The notes: generated by a model not told the origin, from the letters alone. Counted from the first letter of the stretch, positions 1-8,013 are shown. The stretch: DNA of 36,766 nucleotides from an uncultured Allomuricauda sp. (GCA_937899065.1 CALBPG010000224.1:1-36766); one strand, 5' to 3'. Numbers and translations are program-made.

Positions 1-336
1 AACCCACTTTTTTTAGCGGTATTCCTAGGGCCTATTCCTTTGCTCTTTTGCAATGTCTTTTTGCAGCGTAATCCAACTACTTGGGAATTCTGGACGTTGC
101 TCTTGGCCGCCTTACTCTTTTGCTTCGGTATTGGTTGGGTGACCATTTTCAGAAACGTGCCTTTGAACAACATCCTGGACCAAAGTCTTTTGGAACAGCT
201 TTCAGTTCAAGACCTGAAAGCGCTCAGAAAGAAGTTTGAAACCCCCTGGAACTACTGGCATCTAGTGCGTACCCTAACGTCTTCAATCGCCTTTGCCTTA
301 CTGCTCATTGGAATCCTATTTCATAAATCATCATAA
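1..336 (+). CDS. DUF1772 (anthrone oxygenase-like) membrane protein, 5' truncated
   Basis: The frame is open from base 1, so the N-terminus lies outside the window; 111 residues are visible. The sequence shows hydrophobic segments around the window edge, at positions about 90-150 and near the C-terminus. The family hallmark is an Asn-Val-Pro-Leu-Asn motif (NVPLNN) after the second membrane segment, followed by a Trp-x-x-Trp and an Arg-Thr pair before the last helix. DUF1772 proteins are small four-helix membrane proteins related in fold to fungal anthrone oxygenases; the bacterial role is not known. It is followed after 11 bases by another small membrane protein and then an NmrA-like protein, so the three probably form one transcript. 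Confidence 0.8.
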   Translation, partial: NPLFLAVFLGPIPLLFCNVFLQRNPTTWEFWTLLLAALLFCFGIGWVTIFRNVPLNNILDQSLLEQLSVQDLKALRKKFETPWNYWHLVRTLTSSIAFALLLIGILFHKSS

Positions 337-347
337 AACAAAACATC

Positions 348-752
348 ATGCAAATTGTAAGAACCTTAGTTATTGGCATCCTGATTTGGATTATAGGCGT
401 GAGCTTGTATTCGCTATCCTTTTTCGTTTCCATCTTAAAAGATGCTACCCTACAAGCCAACCTTATCCTATCGTTTGGAGTGCTCCCCCTAGTATGGCTA
501 GGAACGAAACTGTACTATCGAGGAAAGAATAACCCAAAAGGGTATTGGGTAGGACTAGCCTTTTTCTTAATAGCCGGAAGTCTAGATGCCCTGATTACCG
601 TGCCCTATCTCATCGTACCCAGCGGCGGGAGTTATTTTGATTTTTTCACGGCCATCGGTTTTTGGCTCATCGGCATCGAATTCATCGGAATGGCCACGCT
701 TTACTGGTATACCCAAGTACGAAAGAAAGTAAACACAACCCATTATTCATAA
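348..752 (+). CDS. Small four-helix membrane protein (DUF5367-like)
   Basis: A 134-residue integral membrane protein with four hydrophobic segments at about residues 7-28, 38-55, 65-85 and 100-122. A short loop before the last helix contains a Pro-Ser-Gly-Gly-Ser-Tyr turn followed by aromatic residues. The layout and length resemble the DUF5367 family of Bacteroidota, but I assign that from memory of the pattern, not from a diagnostic motif. The gene starts 11 bases after the DUF1772 gene and lies 58 bases before the NmrA-like gene. The role is unknown; the neighbourhood suggests a small membrane pair encoded with a redox-sensing or reductase-type soluble protein. Confidence 0.75.
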   Translation: MQIVRTLVIGILIWIIGVSLYSLSFFVSILKDATLQANLILSFGVLPLVWLGTKLYYRGKNNPKGYWVGLAFFLIAGSLDALITVPYLIVPSGGSYFDFFTAIGFWLIGIEFIGMATLYWYTQVRKKVNTTHYS

Positions 753-760
753 AACAACGT

Positions 761-778
761 ATTCCGCAGCGACGGAAT
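761..778. repeat. Short inverted repeat upstream of the NmrA-like gene
   Basis: ATTCCG and CGGAAT arms separated by six bases. There is no T-run, so it is not an intrinsic terminator. It could be an operator or an mRNA hairpin in front of the gene starting at 811; a six-base arm can arise by chance. Confidence 0.3.
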
Positions 779-810
779 CAAAATTCAAAAACAATTAAAT
801 ACAAGTAAAA

Positions 811-1659
811 ATGAAAAAAGAAAACATCTTAGTTATCGGAGGAACCGGAAAAACCGGAAAACGAATCGTAAACCTTTTGAACGCGAAGGGCCACAATGTG
901 CGAGTAGGCTCGCGTAGTGCAACACCAGCCTTTGATTGGCATGTGCCTGAAGGTTGGGACAAAGTTTTGGAAGATATGGATAAAGTTTACGTAACCTACC
1001 AACCTGATTTAGCGGTGCCAGGAGCATTGGATGCTGTAGAACAATTGGTAAAAGCCGCCAAGCGTGCAAATCTGAAAAAAATGGTGTTGCTCTCCGGAAA
1101 AGGTGAGCGCGAAGCCCAATTGTCCGAGCAAGTAGTGATTCACTCTGGATTGGATTACACTATCGTACGGGCCAGTTGGTTCAATCAGAACTTTAGTGAG
1201 AACTTTTTGCTGGAACCTGTTTTGGATGGTTTTGTGGCCTTACCGCAGTCCGAAGTACAGATTCCATGGGTAGATGCCGATGATATTGCCGAAGTAGCCG
1301 TAGAAGTCTTGCTGAATGACCAACATAATGGCAACATCTATCAGCTTACTGGACCGGAAACCTTGACATTTCCAGAAACGGTTGCAACAATTGCTAAAGC
1401 CACGGACCGACAAATCACTTATGTGCCGGTTTCTTTGGAAGAATACAGCGAAGGCATGCGAAAAGCGGGACTACCAGAAGATTTTGTATGGTTAGTGAAC
1501 TATTTATTCGACGTGGTACTGGGTAACCCCGCCAATTCGGAAATCACCAATGATGTTGAAACCATTTTGGGCCGACCTGCTAAACGTTTCGAACAATATG
1601 TTGCAGAAACCGAAGCAACTGGCGTCTGGAATGTGGCCGCCCACCAAGCCAATGCTTAA
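811..1659 (+). CDS. NmrA-like NAD(P)-binding oxidoreductase
   Basis: A 282-residue Rossmann-fold protein. The N-terminal beta-alpha-beta turn carries the dinucleotide motif GGTGKTGKR (residues 10-18), followed by a Gly-Ser-Arg that could contact the adenosine phosphate of NADPH. The later pattern (a Leu-Leu-Ser-Gly segment near residue 93, then an I-V-R-A-S-W-F-N-Q-N-F run) is typical of the NmrA / NAD(P)H-azoreductase-like branch of atypical short-chain dehydrogenases. This branch lacks the classical Tyr-x-x-x-Lys and includes both redox sensors and quinone or azo reductases; the sequence does not show which. It closes the putative three-gene unit from base 1 and is followed directly by an intrinsic terminator. 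Confidence 0.88.
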   Translation: MKKENILVIGGTGKTGKRIVNLLNAKGHNVRVGSRSATPAFDWHVPEGWDKVLEDMDKVYVTYQPDLAVPGALDAVEQLVKAAKRANLKKMVLLSGKGEREAQLSEQVVIHSGLDYTIVRASWFNQNFSENFLLEPVLDGFVALPQSEVQIPWVDADDIAEVAVEVLLNDQHNGNIYQLTGPETLTFPETVATIAKATDRQITYVPVSLEEYSEGMRKAGLPEDFVWLVNYLFDVVLGNPANSEITNDVETILGRPAKRFEQYVAETEATGVWNVAAHQANA

Positions 1660-1667
1660 TTATTACC

Positions 1668-1700
1668 AACCCCAGAACAAAATGTTCTGGGGTTTTGTTT
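1668..1700 (+). terminator. Intrinsic terminator after the NmrA-like gene
   Basis: A 12-bp perfect stem (1668-1679 with 1683-1694), three-base loop AAA, then a T-rich tail. It begins 8 bases after the stop codon of the NmrA-like gene and separates that unit from the AT-rich serine hydrolase gene downstream. Confidence 0.9.
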
Positions 1701-1781
1701 CTTTCATTGATGTAGTTGGAATCAAATCAGACCTTGGTGTATGGGACTACATGTTGGAAATAGGGTACTCGATAATTGCTT

Positions 1782-1789
1782 TAACTTTA
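1782..1789 (+). promoter_or_regulatory. Candidate -7 element (TAACTTTA) for the TPR serine hydrolase
   Basis: TAACTTTA resembles the Bacteroidota -7 consensus TAnnTTTG and lies 33 bases before the chosen ATG. No TTG is found at the canonical 19-base upstream spacing. The same octamer precedes four other genes in this window. Confidence 0.4.
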
Positions 1790-1822
1790 TCAGAACCTTG
1801 TGCACAATCCAAAACACTACGG

Positions 1823-3325
1823 ATGAAAAAAATTATTCTAGTTTTTCCACTATTGCTTCTTTTTCTAAGTTGTTCAACCAAAAACAATACAGATGAAAGA
1901 ACAGATAAAATTGATTCCATTTTAAGGTCCTTGCAAAAAAAAGGTCTCTTCAATGGGAACCTACTTATTGCCGAAAAAGGAGAAATTATCTATGAAAAGT
2001 CTTTTGGATATTCAGATATCGAACAAAACAAAGCCTTAAATAGCAAGAGTATATTCAATATCGCTTCAGTTTCCAAATTGTTTACAGTTGTTGGTATTAT
2101 GGTGCTTGAAGAAGAAGGTAAATTGAATCTTAATGATAGGATTATCAAATACCTTCCTGAAATTCCCTATGAGAATATTTCTGTTAAAAATTTACTGACA
2201 CATACTTCAGGTCTTCCAAGAATCCAAAGTCAACCTTTTAGAAATCTTATTGAAGGAAAACAATATGATAATACACAAATAATAAACACTTATACCACCT
2301 CGGCACCTGACCTACATTTTGAAGCAGGAACCAATTATTTTTATTCTAACACCAATTACATTTTTCTTGCTTTGATTATAGAGCAACTATCCAATCAAAA
2401 TTTTAATCAGTTTTTGAAGACTAGGATTTTTGAAAAGGCCGGAATGACCGAAACCTTTTTAAGAAAAAAAAGAGTGCCGAAAGAATATCAAACCAGAATA
2501 GTTTCAAATTATACGAAACCTAAATGGTTGTCAAAGGATTTTCAAAATGTAAATCATTTAGAATCAAAAATTAGTGATGATTTAACATTCGGCAATGATT
2601 ATGGAGCTAGTTCTGTGTACACTACTACTGGAGATTTACTTAAGTTTCATAGTGCACTTCAAAATGAAGTATTGCTTAAATCGGAATCACTAAAAAAAAT
2701 GTACAGTCCCAACTACCTTTCTAACGCTAAAGAGTATACCGTTGATGCAAAATCCAATTATCCATCTTTAAGAGGATTGGGTTGGTGTATTGCTAAAGAC
2801 AAACCGAGCATTGTATATCATGCGGGGGGCATTGTAGGGTCGAGAAGCTTTTTTATCAGAAATATGGTGAAAGACCAATGTATTGTTATTCTTACAAACA
2901 ATCAGGAAATGAATCGCTACAACTTCACTTTTCCAATGAAGATACTTTCAGAGGAAAAGTATCAATTGGACCCAATATCCTTACCTAAATTATTCGCAAA
3001 AGAATACATTGAAAACGGTATTGAAGCGGCTTTAACAACATATAGCGAGGCGAAAAGTGATACGAGCTATATACAGTTTGTCGATTGGGATTTTGAGGAA
3101 ATTGGACAAGAACTTATGTCTAAAAAGGAGTATTTCTCGGCAATTGAGTTATACAAATTGTATACGGAGCAATATCCAGAAGACGAGTATTCGTGGTCGT
3201 TTCTGGGAGACTCCTACTATTCTAACAACAATTTGGAAAAGGCCTTGGAAAACTATAAAAAATCATTTGTAATCAATCCTGAACATAAGCATGCGAAAGA
3301 AATGATTGAAAAATTGAAGAAATAA
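1823..3325 (+). CDS. Serine hydrolase lipoprotein (beta-lactamase fold) with C-terminal TPR
   Basis: A 500-residue protein. The ATG at 1823 is chosen because it begins a lipoprotein signal ending in Leu-Ser-Cys (Cys17); the frame is open further upstream but would run through the terminator. The beta-lactamase/PBP-type domain shows the three catalytic motifs: Ser82-Val-Ser-Lys85, Tyr174-Ser-Asn176 and His333-Ala-Gly-Gly336 in place of Lys-Thr-Gly. The last 70 or so residues form one or two TPR-like helical hairpins. Such proteins are cell-envelope esterases, D,D-peptidases or amidases; the substrate is not predictable. The gene is AT-rich (77 G+C in 240 bases at 2281-2520, against 55 in 120 at 1261-1380), which suggests horizontal acquisition. 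Confidence 0.9.
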   Translation: MKKIILVFPLLLLFLSCSTKNNTDERTDKIDSILRSLQKKGLFNGNLLIAEKGEIIYEKSFGYSDIEQNKALNSKSIFNIASVSKLFTVVGIMVLEEEGKLNLNDRIIKYLPEIPYENISVKNLLTHTSGLPRIQSQPFRNLIEGKQYDNTQIINTYTTSAPDLHFEAGTNYFYSNTNYIFLALIIEQLSNQNFNQFLKTRIFEKAGMTETFLRKKRVPKEYQTRIVSNYTKPKWLSKDFQNVNHLESKISDDLTFGNDYGASSVYTTTGDLLKFHSALQNEVLLKSESLKKMYSPNYLSNAKEYTVDAKSNYPSLRGLGWCIAKDKPSIVYHAGGIVGSRSFFIRNMVKDQCIVILTNNQEMNRYNFTFPMKILSEEKYQLDPISLPKLFAKEYIENGIEAALTTYSEAKSDTSYIQFVDWDFEEIGQELMSKKEYFSAIELYKLYTEQYPEDEYSWSFLGDSYYSNNNLEKALENYKKSFVINPEHKHAKEMIEKLKK

Positions 3326-3518
3326 AGCGCTTTTGCATGCTCTCATTTTTTCAATACTGAATATCTCTTAAGCAAAATGTCGTTTTCATAAGTCGGCAAT
3401 TGTGACCGCCAGATAACGCAAAAAAAGTTTACTAAATAGCATCTGGTAACAATACTTTTAAGTAAACCTGGGTTATTACTCCAGACCATCTTTGTTCGTT
3501 TCTTCTAAATCCCGGCGA
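3326..3518. other. Intergenic spacer with an inverted repeat
   Basis: No convincing gene. GTTTACT at 3427-3433 and AGTAAAC at 3461-3467 form an inverted repeat around a 27-base loop. There is no T-run typical of a terminator. A 28-codon open stretch on the - strand overlaps the repeat, but it has no plausible start and I do not call it. Confidence 0.35.
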
Positions 3519-3989
3519 ATGGAATTCATTGAATCCTCCGTTTTATCAGATGCTCAAAAACTTGAGATTATTGCTTTATGGAACAACGAGTACCCCGAAT
3601 CGCTATCGCATAAGTCCATAGAAACCTTCAACGAATACCTTGAGGGCATTGCCAACCTGTGGCATATTCTTTTAATAAATTCTAATGGAAAGATACAAGG
3701 TTGGTGTTTGTGCTTTACTCGAGAAAGTGAAAGATGGCTCACATTAATTCTCAGTTCGAGCGTTCATGGAAAAGGATTTGGCACCCAACTTTTGCAATAT
3801 GCCAAAGCAAAAGAGAAAAAGCTGAACGGTTGGGTGATTGACCATGATAAGGAAAAAAAGAAAAATGGAGAACCGTATTGTTCGCCTTTGGCGTTCTATC
3901 TTAAGAACGGATTTCAAATTGTACCAACGGAACGATTGAACCACAAAATATCAGCAATAAAAATAGAATGGGAAAAAACCGCTACTTAA
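3519..3989 (+). CDS. GNAT family N-acetyltransferase
   Basis: A 156-residue protein with the GNAT layout: an N-terminal helix pair, a central beta sheet, then the acetyl-CoA pyrophosphate loop His-Gly-Lys-Gly-Phe-Gly-Thr (near residue 96) and a helix after it, and the late Phe-Tyr-x-Lys-Asn-Gly-Phe motif near the C-terminus that is typical of these enzymes. The ATG at 3519 is preferred over the TTG 27 bases upstream because the GNAT fold starts there. The acceptor substrate cannot be inferred. Its 3' end overlaps the next gene by 22 bases, which implies translational coupling or a later start in the neighbour. Confidence 0.85.
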   Translation: MEFIESSVLSDAQKLEIIALWNNEYPESLSHKSIETFNEYLEGIANLWHILLINSNGKIQGWCLCFTRESERWLTLILSSSVHGKGFGTQLLQYAKAKEKKLNGWVIDHDKEKKKNGEPYCSPLAFYLKNGFQIVPTERLNHKISAIKIEWEKTAT

Positions 3990-4645
3990 AGAAACAAACG
4001 ACTATCATAGGTATGCTACTACTAGGTATGTCAATCACAACACTTGTGGCATGCGGAGAAAACTCCAAATACAATGAAGAATGCGGCGATTTGGTGGAAT
4101 TTGAAGTCGATGAGGAATATTGCCAAAAGTATGGCCTTCGTGAAGAAGCTTTTACGTTGAAATATCCCGAAAGCTTGGAAGTCGACACCCAAGAAGATTA
4201 TCCATCTAAAAACTATGCGAGTTTTTTCAAATACGACAAAGACACCTTAATCGTTGAATCCGTGAACATCGGGTATTTCTATGGCTTAAAGGAAAGCGGA
4301 AAAGATGGTATTGGAAGTTTTTTCGGCCTTACGAAGGAATCCTTATTGACATCGATAGTAGACCAATACAGAGCCCAAGGTTTGGATATTCGGGAAACTA
4401 CCATGCAAGATGAAACTATCCGCGGCGAGAAACACTTTACCGTTAGGGGTTCCATCAACGCTGATATGGAAGACATAGGGCTTGCAGGGAGTTATTTGAT
4501 TCAAATGGTGATGATAGCCACCGAAGCGGACCATGGCGTGCTACTCATCATGCTGGCCAGAGAGGATTCGGGCATTACATCTTTTAAAGAGTTCGAGACC
4601 AAAGGTTGTACTTCGCCTATATTGCAGACAATCGAAGGGAGTTGA
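3968..4645 (+). CDS. Hypothetical lipoprotein
   Basis: A 225-residue protein with a lipoprotein signal ending Leu-Val-Ala-Cys (Cys29 from this start). The ATG at 3968 overlaps the GNAT gene by 22 bases; the ATG at 4013 would avoid the overlap and still keep a usable signal (Met-Leu-Leu-Leu-Gly...), so the start is uncertain. The mature part is acidic and predicted mixed alpha/beta, with Cys pairs near the mature N-terminus (Cys-Gly, Tyr-Cys). I do not recognise the family. It resembles surface lipoproteins of Flavobacteriaceae whose function is unknown. Confidence 0.8.
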   Translation: MGKNRYLKKQTTIIGMLLLGMSITTLVACGENSKYNEECGDLVEFEVDEEYCQKYGLREEAFTLKYPESLEVDTQEDYPSKNYASFFKYDKDTLIVESVNIGYFYGLKESGKDGIGSFFGLTKESLLTSIVDQYRAQGLDIRETTMQDETIRGEKHFTVRGSINADMEDIGLAGSYLIQMVMIATEADHGVLLIMLAREDSGITSFKEFETKGCTSPILQTIEGS

Positions 4646-4689
4646 CCTAGACATCTCCTCATAAAGTGTATGAATAGAGTAATTCAAAA

Positions 4690-4887
4690 GTGACTTCGAA
4701 CAAGAACAAAGGCCTAGTTATTATCATCATTTCAATAATTGTTTTATTCCCAAACTTAGGTTGCTTAATAATGGCTCACTATTATTTGAGACCAGCTCCA
4801 ATTTTATTATATGTTGTCCCATGTATAATGATTTCCCTATGCGCTTTAGGGTTAGCCTATGGTATCCAACTCCTGCTTAGAAATTGA
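4690..4887 (+). CDS. Small hypothetical membrane protein
   Basis: A 65-residue reading frame starting with GTG. It has two hydrophobic segments, about residues 8-30 and 36-60, separated by a short polar turn with Arg-Pro-Ala-Pro. Length and hydrophobicity fit a two-helix membrane protein, but there is no family match I recognise. It lies in an AT-rich stretch together with the alpha/beta hydrolase gene downstream (128 bases away). It could also be a chance frame; the hydrophobic pattern and Lys/Asn-rich cytoplasmic N-terminus favour a real gene. Confidence 0.5.
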   Translation: MTSNKNKGLVIIIISIIVLFPNLGCLIMAHYYLRPAPILLYVVPCIMISLCALGLAYGIQLLLRN

Positions 4888-5000
4888 TAAGTTTTTCATT
4901 CCTGTTGAATAGTCAAAAAACATCGTAGCCTTTAAGAAAATGACCCAACAGCTTTGTGGGGAAAAATAAATGGGATTGGAAATTCGCACGTGGATTGATT

Positions 5001-5008
5001 TAACTTTA
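5001..5008 (+). promoter_or_regulatory. Candidate -7 element (TAACTTTA) for the alpha/beta hydrolase
   Basis: TAACTTTA ends 6 bases before the ATG at 5015, so a transcript started from it would have almost no leader. No TTG lies at the canonical 19-base spacing; the nearest is 22 bases upstream. Confidence 0.35.
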
Positions 5009-5014
5009 AACACA

Positions 5015-5659
5015 ATGAAAATTTTCACTATAAGCGGGCTAGGTGCGGACAAAAGGGTATTTCAATATTTGACGTTAGAACATGAATTAATTCATGTGGA
5101 CTGGATTGAACCCAAAGAAAAAGAGCCTATTGCCGATTATGCCAAACGACTTGTTGGCAAGTATCAAATTGATAATGAACTGGATTACGGTATTATGGGT
5201 GTGAGCTTTGGTGGGCTCATTGCAACTGAAATAAGCAAACTTACCAAGCCAAAATTCACTATTCTAATCTCCTCTATTGAAACTAAGTCTGAACTACCTT
5301 GGTTTATGCGGCTTGCAGGCAAACTTCGATTGGTCAATTTTGTTCCAAAAGCTATGCTTCTACCGCCGAATTCGATTGCCAGCTTTATGTTTGGAACGAG
5401 CAAAAAGGAACTACTTGGTGCAATTCTAAAAGATTCAGATTTAAGGTTTACAAAATGGGCTATTGGTGAATTGCTACGTTGGAAAAACCATTCAAAACTA
5501 AAAAATCTCATCAAAATTTGCGGAATGAATGACAAGCTCCTCCCGCCAAAAGGTAAGAATTCCATCTTAATTGAAAATGGTGAGCATTTTATGATTGTAG
5601 ACAGAGCTAAAGAAATAAGTAGCATACTTAATGAGAAATTGAGATTTTACTCTGATTAA
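5015..5659 (+). CDS. Alpha/beta hydrolase
   Basis: A 214-residue protein from the ATG at 5015; a longer frame from 4970 exists but the recognisable fold begins at Met-Lys-Ile-Phe-Thr-Ile-Ser-Gly-Leu-Gly. The nucleophile elbow is Gly-Val-Ser-Phe-Gly-Gly, with the serine near residue 65. A late His in the Gly-Glu-His-Phe-Met segment is the likely catalytic base, and the Asp of Gly-Met-Asn-Asp-Lys the acid, as in other small alpha/beta hydrolases. There is no signal peptide, so it is cytoplasmic. Substrate unknown. The gene is AT-rich (about 33% G+C in the lines I counted at 5221-5280 and 5401-5460), unlike most of its neighbours. Confidence 0.85.
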   Translation: MKIFTISGLGADKRVFQYLTLEHELIHVDWIEPKEKEPIADYAKRLVGKYQIDNELDYGIMGVSFGGLIATEISKLTKPKFTILISSIETKSELPWFMRLAGKLRLVNFVPKAMLLPPNSIASFMFGTSKKELLGAILKDSDLRFTKWAIGELLRWKNHSKLKNLIKICGMNDKLLPPKGKNSILIENGEHFMIVDRAKEISSILNEKLRFYSD

Positions 5660-5680
5660 CTCACTTCCCAAGTTCAGAAG

Positions 5681-5872
5681 TTAATAGAATAACTTATCTA
5701 TCTCTACTATAAACTCCACAACCTGTCTACTACCTTTCTGCACAACAATTTGAAGTGAGCTCTCAAAAAACAGTTCACCCCAAGAATCATAATCTTGAAC
5801 TTCAGCACATAAAAGAAATCAATTCTGATTAGGTATATTTAAACGTCCTATTTCCAAACCAAATCCAGCATT
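5681..5872 (-). pseudogene. Decayed 3' fragment of an unidentified gene
   Basis: On the - strand this intergenic stretch reads as protein-like sequence: a Gly-rich start (AGFGLEIGRLNIPNQN), one in-frame TGA, then a 45-codon run (FLLCAEVQDYDSWGELFFE and onward through a Val-Val-Gln-Lys-Gly strand to ...EIDKLFY) ending in TAA at 5681-5683. The alternation of hydrophobic and charged residues looks coding. There is no start, and the 5' side runs into the SDR gene on the other strand. I read it as the remaining C-terminal part of a gene lost when the neighbours were inserted. A chance open frame is possible. Confidence 0.4.
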
Positions 5873-5873
5873 A

Positions 5874-6605
5874 ATGAAAAAACTCTTGATTACCGGAGGA
5901 TTCGGGAAAATTGCGCGATACTTTATCCAAAACCATCATCACCAGTATCAGATTATCGCTGCGGATATTGTGGTGAAAGAAGGGGTTTTCCCCAACGTAG
6001 TTCAAGTAGAAGAAGCAGATTTGAGAGATGCAAAACGATGTTTGGAATTATGCGAAGGTGTCGATACTGTCGTTCATTTTGCAGGTATGGTCGACCCCGT
6101 TTCCGAATCGGATGAAATTTTGGAGGTCAATATCAAAACTACCCAAAACATTTTCAAAGCTGCCGTTGCCAAAAATTGCCACAGGTTGATTTTTGCAAGT
6201 AGCGCCCAAACCATCGAAAGCTACCACACAGACATTCAAGTCCATAAAGACATGCTGGTCAAACCCAAAAATCTGTATGGGGTATCCAAATGTTTTGGTG
6301 AAGCTTTGGCAGCTTACTACGCCAACAACAAGACAATTTCAGCCATATCTTTGCGCATTGGAGCGTATGAGTTTCCTAACGATTTCACTGAAATGAACGC
6401 TCGGGACTTGAGCGCCTACCTACACCCTGATGATTTTAATCAATTGCTTGTCGGATGCATCGAAACCGAAGGTATAAAGTATGAGGTACTTAATGCTATT
6501 TCAGATAACCGCTATAAAAGATTAGATATTACAGAAGCCATCGAAAAAGTCGGATATCAACCAAAAGCAGATGCCTTTGAACTTTTTGCGCTAAAGCGGG
6601 AGTGA
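5874..6605 (+). CDS. NAD(P)-dependent epimerase/dehydratase (extended SDR)
   Basis: A 243-residue extended short-chain dehydrogenase. The N-terminal nucleotide-binding motif is Thr-Gly-Gly-Phe-Gly-Lys-Ile at residues 7-13, with an Asp at the end of beta-2 suggesting NAD specificity. The Ser-Ser-Ala segment followed by Tyr-Gly-Val-Ser-Lys gives the catalytic Ser and Tyr-x-x-x-Lys. The length and the Arg-Ile-Gly after the active-site helix are close to uronate dehydrogenases and small sugar-nucleotide epimerases; I cannot decide the substrate. No signal peptide. It stands alone, 154 bases before the next gene. Confidence 0.88.
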   Translation: MKKLLITGGFGKIARYFIQNHHHQYQIIAADIVVKEGVFPNVVQVEEADLRDAKRCLELCEGVDTVVHFAGMVDPVSESDEILEVNIKTTQNIFKAAVAKNCHRLIFASSAQTIESYHTDIQVHKDMLVKPKNLYGVSKCFGEALAAYYANNKTISAISLRIGAYEFPNDFTEMNARDLSAYLHPDDFNQLLVGCIETEGIKYEVLNAISDNRYKRLDITEAIEKVGYQPKADAFELFALKRE

Positions 6606-6726
6606 CAATCACATAAAAAAGCTAAGAATACATACTCGTAGAAACGGTATCGTCTCGCACAAAATTGCGATTGAACCTGCTCTCCTAGTAGAAGGAGTAG
6701 CAAAATCAAGTACCACTCCATTTCCT

Positions 6727-6734
6727 TAACTTTA
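6727..6734 (+). promoter_or_regulatory. Candidate -7 element (TAACTTTA) for the WD40-like lipoprotein
   Basis: TAACTTTA, part of the longer CTTAACTTTAG, lies 25 bases before the ATG at 6760. No TTG is present at 19-base spacing. Confidence 0.4.
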
Positions 6735-6759
6735 GCTACCGCGAAGAACCTAGCACCCT

Positions 6760-7938
6760 ATGAAAAAAATCAGCAAGCTTTTTTTGGTTTTGGTTATCCT
6801 AAGCGCTTGCAAAACCCAAACCGAAAAGGTTGATTATTTTGGCCAGCCTGAACCCTCAACCACTCCCGTGCCTTTTGCTGAAGGCATCATCTCACAGAAA
6901 AACAGATTTGAACATGGTATTTCATTTTCACCGGATAATCAAGAACTAGCCTTCGGCATATTAGATGCTAACAGTTCGAAGGGTACCATCTATCATTCAG
7001 AAAAAAGTAATGGCAGCTGGGCCAAACCTGAGAATTTTGCTCCATTACAAAATAAAAGTGTGTATCTCCCCTATTTCACACCTGACGGTAAGGCTTTGCT
7101 TTGCGCGCAAAGCATACCCGATACCAGTAGACTGTTTATCACGGACCTCTGGAAGTTGGATAAAACAAACGACAATTGGGGTACTCCAGAAAAATTGCTA
7201 AGCCCGCTGAGTTCAGATAGTCGGGAAGCTTCGGCCAGCATGTCCCTTAAGGGAAACTAGTATTTATCTTCCAATCGAAATAGTGAGGGTAAAGAAAATT
7301 GCTACACCGCAGATTTGTTTTCTGCTCCACTAACGGACAATAGCTACCGAAATGCCACCGCCATTGCTGAAGTAAATTCGGAAAGCGATGAAGAAAGCAT
7401 CTTTATTTCGCCCCAAGAGGATTACTTGATTTTTTGTCGTTATACCGACAACACCACTTGGATGGACTTGTATATCAGCTATCGAGATGCCAATAACCAA
7501 TGGACAACTCCTCGTCTCGTGGATGCTTCTATTAATTCAAAAGATTGGGATAGACGCCCCTATGTAAGCATGGATAACAAATTTTTGTTTTTCACCCGCT
7601 TACAAATTGAAGAAACGGGCCTGAAAGAATCCGATATTTATTGGGTGAAAACCTCAAAACTGTTCAAGCCTTTTGTTTATCGTCCGGTTTCCAGCTTTAC
7701 GGTAAAAACAGGTGAACCATTTGAAATTTACCTGCCCACCGATTTGTTTAATGATATCGATGGAGATAACCTGGAAGTTACTCTCGAAACCCAATTAGGT
7801 AGGGTGACCTTCGACGCCGATGAAATGAAATTGTTGGGCACCGCCAATTTTGAAGACAGTCATTTGATTGCCCTAACCGCGGCGGATTCGTTTTCCAATA
7901 AAGTAAAGCATCAAATTACGCTTGTTGCTAACAAATAG
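6760..7938 (+). pseudogene. WD40-like (PD40) beta-propeller lipoprotein, split by an in-frame TAG
   Basis: One frame of 392 codons interrupted only by TAG at 7258-7260 (codon 167). The first part (6760-7260) has a lipoprotein signal ending Leu-Ser-Ala-Cys (Cys17) and PD40 blades. The second part, in the same frame, continues the propeller without a gap and ends with an Ig-like or cadherin-like beta domain (residues about 310-392). The stop sits in the blade segment Gly-Asn-[stop]-Tyr-Leu-Ser-Ser-Asn-Arg, where this family normally has Gly-x-Leu-Tyr-Phe-Ser-Ser-x-Arg. A single base change TTG to TAG would explain it. The rest of the frame is undamaged, so the event is recent or a sequencing error. 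Such TolB-like lipoproteins sit in the outer membrane; the partner is unknown. Confidence 0.8.
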
Positions 7939-8013
7939 TTCTTCAGCTCAAAACGCTTCAAAAAATCAAAAGCTATACCTTCTTAGTTGATAAAACTATA
8001 GAGGCCGTTTCAC

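Noticed and set aside
3380-3500. Integron attC-like or gene-cassette site
   Set aside because: The spacer contains GGC...GCC and an inverted repeat, but there is no pair of core sites (GTTRRRY/RYYYAAC) and no integrase nearby.
3968-4013. Frameshift between the GNAT and lipoprotein genes
   Set aside because: Both products look complete by themselves; the 22-base overlap disappears if the ATG at 4013 is used.
5185-5625. 146-codon open frame on the - strand
   Set aside because: It is antisense to the alpha/beta hydrolase, which has an intact nucleophile elbow.
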